A stretch of DNA of 9,384 nt from assembly GCA_019416265.1 (NCBI GenBank), contig DXXQ01000117.1, positions 1 through 9,384 on the forward strand, written 5' to 3'. This document shows, piece by piece, positions 6,789-9,384 of this stretch. This stretch comes from Clostridiales bacterium. GTDB lineage: Bacteria > Bacillota > Clostridia > Lachnospirales > Lachnospiraceae. The notes below the pieces were generated by a model. The model was not told the DNA's origin. It ran no database searches and saw nothing but the letters and a program-made list of their open reading frames with translations. Position numbers and translations under genes: made by a program. Within the stretch, counting starts at the first letter, position 1; every line of letters starts with the position of its first letter.

Positions 6789-6796
6789 CAAAAATA

Positions 6797-6831
6797 GAGT
6801 GGAGCAGGGAGTATAACTCTCTGCTCCGCTC
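6797..6831 (+). promoter_or_regulatory. 15-bp hairpin between the small ORF and the recombinase gene
   Basis: GAGTGGAGCAGGGAG (6797-6811) pairs with CTCTCTGCTCCGCTC (6817-6831) around TATAA. All 15 positions pair, two of them as G-U wobbles. It starts 8 bases after the preceding stop codon. No T-run follows, so it may be an attenuator, a processing or stability element, or a weak terminator limiting read-through into the recombinase. Confidence 0.55.
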
Positions 6832-6873
6832 AATGTAAAGAAATTTTTCAAATGGGAAGGATGGCTATTATAT

Positions 6874-8559
6874 ATGAAGAAAAAAGTAAGGATGCTTCTT
6901 CGTGTAAGCTCCAATCAGCAGTTGGAAGCAGACGGAGATTTAAGTATTCAGAGACAGCTTGTAAGGGAATACATAGAAAAAAAATTGGACTGGAAGCTGG
7001 ATACAAAAGAGTATTTTGAGGGCAGTAACAGTGGTTATCACAATTCTGTAGCAGATCGAGATGTGCTTCAGGAAGCGTTGCAGGATGCAGAAGCCGGAGA
7101 ATATCAGGTTCTGGTGGCATACAAAGATGACAGAATTGGAAGACGTATGTGGGAAATTGGGGCATATGTTATGGCACTGAAAAATTGCGGTGTAGACATT
7201 TATACGGTAAAAGATGGGTGTATTTCACCGGAATCAGATGATATTATGGGGCAGATGGTGCTAGCACTGCGTTACGGAAATGCTCAGAAAAGCAGTTCAG
7301 ATACAGGAATGCGTGTGAAGGACTCGGCCCAGAAGATGGTACAGGGAGGAAAATTTGTAGGTGGAACACCGCCATATGGATATAAGCTGGAATTGTCAGG
7401 TGAGATTAGTAAGCATGGACGTGCTCTGCATCATTTGGTGATTGAACCGGAACGGGCAGAAGTGGTAAAATATATCTACGAACTGTCCTTAAATAAAGAA
7501 TACGGTTCTGCAAAGATTGCCAAAATATTAAATTTCCATGAGGTATATAAAAAGATGGCTCCCAAAGATTATTGGAAGTCAGGAACGGTTACCAGTATAT
7601 TGACAAACCCTATTTATACAGGAAGGACTGCATACAAACGTCGGGAAAAAGTCAACGGCAAATTCAAACGTCTGGATAGTGAAAAATGGATTATTGCATC
7701 AGAACCAAACCAGAAACTGATTGTTATAGACGATGATATCTGGAATAAGGTACAGGAAAGAAGGGAGCGCAGAGGCAGCAAATATAAAAAAAGTCTTAAA
7801 AACCAAGATGTAACAGTGATTCAGCGTAATAGTGGAGAATTGGCATTGATTGATGTTATATACTGCGGCTATTGTGGCAGTAAGATGACTAATGGCAGTA
7901 AATATAATTATTGGACGATTAAGGATACAGGGGAACGGCGTACCAGCAAAATACCCATTTACAAATGTCAGAATGCCTGGCAGGGAATTCCGCATGACAA
8001 AAGCAAGCAATACCGTGCAGATAAAATTGAACCGGTTGTTTTTGAGGCTATTGCCAGCTATATAGGTGTTTTACAGGAAAATGAAGATGTATTTCAGCAA
8101 ATTGAAGATAATAAAAATAGGGAAATACTCTTGAAGAAAGGAGAATTGAAGAAAGAAAAACAGGAATTAGAAAAAATACAAAATAAGATCAGTGTAATGG
8201 AAAGCCATATACCAGATGCAATGACTGGAGATTACCCTTTAAATTTGAAAGAGCTGATGGATGTTATTCGGAAGCACAAAGAGCAGATGCAACAGCAGCA
8301 GAAAGTGGTTTTACAAAAAGAATCAGAGTTAAAAAGCATAGATGTTTCCACCAGAGACTGGGAGCAGCTTAGGAAAGAGATTCCCAGTTGGCAGGAGGTG
8401 TTCCTCAATTCGGATACTGCAACCAAGCGTGTATTAGTGAATAAGCTTATAAAACGTATAGAAATCAAGAAAGATGAGATAAGGGTAGAGTTTAAAATAA
8501 ACCTGAATGATTTCTTGCCTCAACCCCGAATTACTGATGGTTTCGACGTATCGAAATAA
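6874..8559 (+). CDS. Large serine recombinase (site-specific integrase/excisionase)
   Basis: This 561-residue protein integrates and, with a suitable partner, excises the element by cutting both att sites across a two-base core. The resolvase-type catalytic domain covers about residues 4-150: R10-V-S12 with catalytic Ser12, the S-I-Q-R-Q motif at 24-28, and D86-R87-I-G-R90. A Recombinase domain follows at about 165-300 (GGTPPYGYKL; LTNPIYTGRTAYKRR). A zinc ribbon has C331-x2-C334 and C365, with His374 replacing the usual fourth Cys. A coiled coil spans about 405-490, as in other large serine recombinases. GGGAAGG (6854-6860) is 13 bases from the ATG, a rather long spacing. The stop codon lies beyond the crossover, in host DNA, so the C-terminus differs between integrated and circular forms. 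SpoIVCA and SprA are functional parallels. Confidence 0.93.
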   Translation: MKKKVRMLLRVSSNQQLEADGDLSIQRQLVREYIEKKLDWKLDTKEYFEGSNSGYHNSVADRDVLQEALQDAEAGEYQVLVAYKDDRIGRRMWEIGAYVMALKNCGVDIYTVKDGCISPESDDIMGQMVLALRYGNAQKSSSDTGMRVKDSAQKMVQGGKFVGGTPPYGYKLELSGEISKHGRALHHLVIEPERAEVVKYIYELSLNKEYGSAKIAKILNFHEVYKKMAPKDYWKSGTVTSILTNPIYTGRTAYKRREKVNGKFKRLDSEKWIIASEPNQKLIVIDDDIWNKVQERRERRGSKYKKSLKNQDVTVIQRNSGELALIDVIYCGYCGSKMTNGSKYNYWTIKDTGERRTSKIPIYKCQNAWQGIPHDKSKQYRADKIEPVVFEAIASYIGVLQENEDVFQQIEDNKNREILLKKGELKKEKQELEKIQNKISVMESHIPDAMTGDYPLNLKELMDVIRKHKEQMQQQQKVVLQKESELKSIDVSTRDWEQLRKEIPSWQEVFLNSDTATKRVLVNKLIKRIEIKKDEIRVEFKINLNDFLPQPRITDGFDVSK

Positions 8560-8569
8560 AGGCTACGAT
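8528..8569. other. attR: right attachment site of the element
   Basis: The element arm GAATTACTGATGGTTTCGAC (8528-8547) is followed by the GT core (8548-8549) and then host-gene sequence. Nine terminal bases (GAATTACTG) are the exact reverse complement of 1638-1646, and 15 of 20 arm positions are symmetric with 1627-1646. The recombinase gene reads through this site and stops at 8557-8559. Confidence 0.78.
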
Positions 8570-9139
8570 TTCACCATAACCTCCTCCACAGCCTACGACC
8601 ATAAATGGATATACGGGCGGAATATTTTTGACCCTATTGACAGAATTGTGGATGAACTTTTTGAAAATTATCTTTCCAGACCAAATGTGAAGCAGCCGAT
8701 CCTGACACAGTACTGCGACGGGGAAATGGTACGGTGTGCAGATAGAGGCTGGATGACCCAGTGGGGAAGTAAAAGTCTGGGAGATCAGGGGTATTCCCCT
8801 ATAGAAATACTCAGATCTTTTTACGGAAACGATATGTATATTAATGTGGCTGAGGAAATTTCCGGCATTCCGTCTTCCTGGCCGGGGTATGACCTGACGC
8901 TGGGGGCATCCGGAAATAAGGTGAGGCAGATTCAGGAACAGCTGAATACCATAGCAGGGGCGTACCCGGCGATTCCCAGGCTGGCAGTGGACGGGATTTA
9001 CGGGCGGGAAACAGAGAAGGCAGTGAGCTCTTTTCAGGATGTTTTCGGACTTCCGGTTACCGGGATCATAGATTATCCGACCTGGTATAAAATTCAGGAA
9101 GTCTATGTGGGAGTAAGCCGGATCGCAGAACTCAGATAA
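8549..9139 (+). CDS. C-terminal part of split spore-type peptidoglycan-binding protein
   Basis: This is the 3' half of the interrupted gene and contributes residues 223-418 of the restored protein. It has no proper start of its own; in-frame ATGs at 8507 and 8537 lie inside the recombinase gene without a good ribosome site. The segment YRNKGYDFTITSSTAYDHKW is followed by QYCDG and WMTQWGSKSLGDQG, which recalls the SQYGAxxMA motif of SpoIID/LytB proteins (a weak resemblance). The last 65-70 residues form a PG_binding_1 domain (GASGNKVRQIQEQLN; VDGIYGRETEKAVSSFQDVF). No frame damage is visible in either half, so the gene appears to be under selection or only recently interrupted. It looks more GC-rich than the element. 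Confidence 0.82.
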   Translation, partial: YRNKGYDFTITSSTAYDHKWIYGRNIFDPIDRIVDELFENYLSRPNVKQPILTQYCDGEMVRCADRGWMTQWGSKSLGDQGYSPIEILRSFYGNDMYINVAEEISGIPSSWPGYDLTLGASGNKVRQIQEQLNTIAGAYPAIPRLAVDGIYGRETEKAVSSFQDVFGLPVTGIIDYPTWYKIQEVYVGVSRIAELR

Positions 9140-9194
9140 AAAATCACGACAGCAGGAATTTTTGGCAGCAGCAGGGAATATGATTATAACAGAC

Positions 9195-9226
9195 AAAAAA
9201 ATCCTGCATCTTCAAAAGATGCAGGA
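9195..9226 (-). terminator. Rho-independent terminator of the tRNA-Leu transcript
   Basis: On the minus strand an 11-bp perfect stem (arms at 9216-9226 and 9202-9212, CTGCATC core) with a 3-base loop is followed by seven T (9195-9201). It begins about 10 bases after the tRNA 3' end. On the plus strand no T-run follows, so it is not an obvious terminator for the peptidoglycan-binding gene. Confidence 0.85.
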
Positions 9227-9235
9227 AATAAAAAA

Positions 9236-9320
9236 TGCGGAAGATGGGACTTGAACCCACACGAGCGCATTGCTCACAAGATCCTTAGTCTTGCTCGTCT
9301 GCCAGTTCCGACACTTCCTC
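9236..9320 (-). tRNA. tRNA-Leu (anticodon AAG)
   Basis: The 85-base minus-strand sequence folds as a class II tRNA. The anticodon stem CAAGA/TCTTG encloses the loop CTAAGGA with anticodon AAG, reading CUU and, if A34 is edited to inosine, CUC and CUA. The D-loop has AACTGGCAGA, the long variable arm is GAGC/GCTC as expected for leucine, and the T-arm is GTGGG-TTCAAGT-CCCAT. The acceptor arms are GAGGAAG and CTTCCGC, leaving an A2-G71 mismatch, with discriminator A73. CCA is not encoded. A TATAGT box at 9372-9377 may be its -10 element, with the -35 outside the window. Confidence 0.9.
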
Positions 9321-9323
9321 ATA

Positions 9324-9363
9324 TCGCGTTTCTTTGGGACTTATTTTCGTTTGTCCCTCGCGA
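9324..9363. repeat. Nested inverted repeat upstream of the tRNA gene
   Basis: An outer TCGCG (9324-9328) pairs with CGCGA (9359-9363), and an inner GGGAC (9336-9340) pairs with GTCCC (9353-9357). It would lie in the 5' leader of the tRNA precursor if transcription starts near 9365, or mark a site upstream of its promoter. Confidence 0.4.
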
Positions 9364-9384
9364 CAAGTGATACTATACCAAAGG

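Larger units (their letters stand above)
1627..8549. mobile_element. 6,923-bp serine-recombinase element inserted in a coding gene
   Basis: The limits are set by three independent signs. A gene is split with its reading frame recoverable, the two ends form a symmetric attP, and a large serine recombinase gene abuts the right end. The interior looks clearly more AT-rich than the flanking gene halves, which supports transfer. Cargo is surface- or wall-directed: a D,D-carboxypeptidase and an Ig/FN3 protein, plus two decayed genes. No conjugation, replication or phage structural genes are visible, so it is either a minimal integrative element or the eroded remains of a larger one. Skin and SPbeta are comparable in arrangement, not demonstrably in descent. 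Confidence 0.85.

Noticed and set aside
6861..6873. Earlier ATG (6861) as the recombinase start
   Set aside because: It is out of frame with the recombinase and its own frame soon closes, although its spacing to GGGAAGG is shorter.
1632..8557. Shared AAT (1632-1634 and 8555-8557) as the recombination core
   Set aside because: Excision there also restores the frame, but the inverted symmetry of the joined ends is centred on GT at 1625/8548, and LSR cores lie at the symmetry centre.
8531..9196. Long minus-strand ORF of 221 codons
   Set aside because: It is a shadow of the plus-strand peptidoglycan-binding gene, contains no recognisable domain and has an implausible composition.
9236..9320. 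tRNA-Leu as the integration target of the element
   Set aside because: The att junctions lie in the protein gene, and no tRNA fragment is duplicated at the other end.
1..9384. CRISPR arrays, riboswitches, rRNA, toxin-antitoxin pairs, restriction or defence genes
   Set aside because: No regularly spaced repeats, conserved RNA cores or recognisable protein families of these kinds were seen on either strand.

Overview
The window reads as low-to-mid G+C chromosomal DNA of a spore-forming Clostridia relative, most likely a Lachnospiraceae-type gut anaerobe. The evidence is the strong AAGGAGG ribosome sites, Big_3/FN3 surface proteins, choline-binding-type wall repeats, a peptidoglycan-binding gene of a kind I associate with this group, and an A34 (AAG) leucine tRNA without an encoded CCA. 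Species cannot be named from sequence alone.

Left flank (1-959): the 5' part of an IS200/IS605-type tnpA runs off the left edge on the minus strand, with a hairpin at its upstream end. A 66-residue XRE regulator follows, also on the minus strand, then about 400 bases without a convincing gene. That gap ends in a promoter-like sequence of sporulation type.

Main result: a 6,923-bp element (about 1627-8549) splits one gene into an N-terminal part (960 to about 1625) and a C-terminal part (about 8549-9139). Removing it between the two GT dinucleotides at 1625-1626 and 8548-8549 joins the halves in frame into a 418-codon gene, across T-E-W-Y-R-N-K-G-Y-D. The same GT is the exact centre of a 42-bp inverted repeat formed when the element ends are joined (15 of 20 arm positions symmetric, the outer nine perfectly), as expected for the attP of a large serine recombinase. 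The element encodes such a recombinase (6874-8559) at its right end, reading out through attR.

Inside the element, left to right: a truncated PstB-like ATPase fragment; a decayed secreted protein with two Big_2 domains; an intact secreted D-Ala-D-Ala carboxypeptidase with wall-binding repeats; a convergent 648-residue secreted Ig/FN3 protein with a clear sigma-A promoter; then a run of three very small ORFs, a strong hairpin and the recombinase. No conjugation, replication or phage structural genes are visible.

Right flank: the C-terminal gene half with a peptidoglycan-binding domain, then a convergent tRNA-Leu(AAG) with its terminator.

Interpretation: the arrangement resembles the sporulation-intervening elements skin (in sigK) and SPbeta (in spsM), where a serine recombinase removes an element during sporulation to rebuild a gene. 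That excision happens here, and that it is developmentally controlled, is inference. In-frame restoration would follow from any precise serine-recombinase excision.
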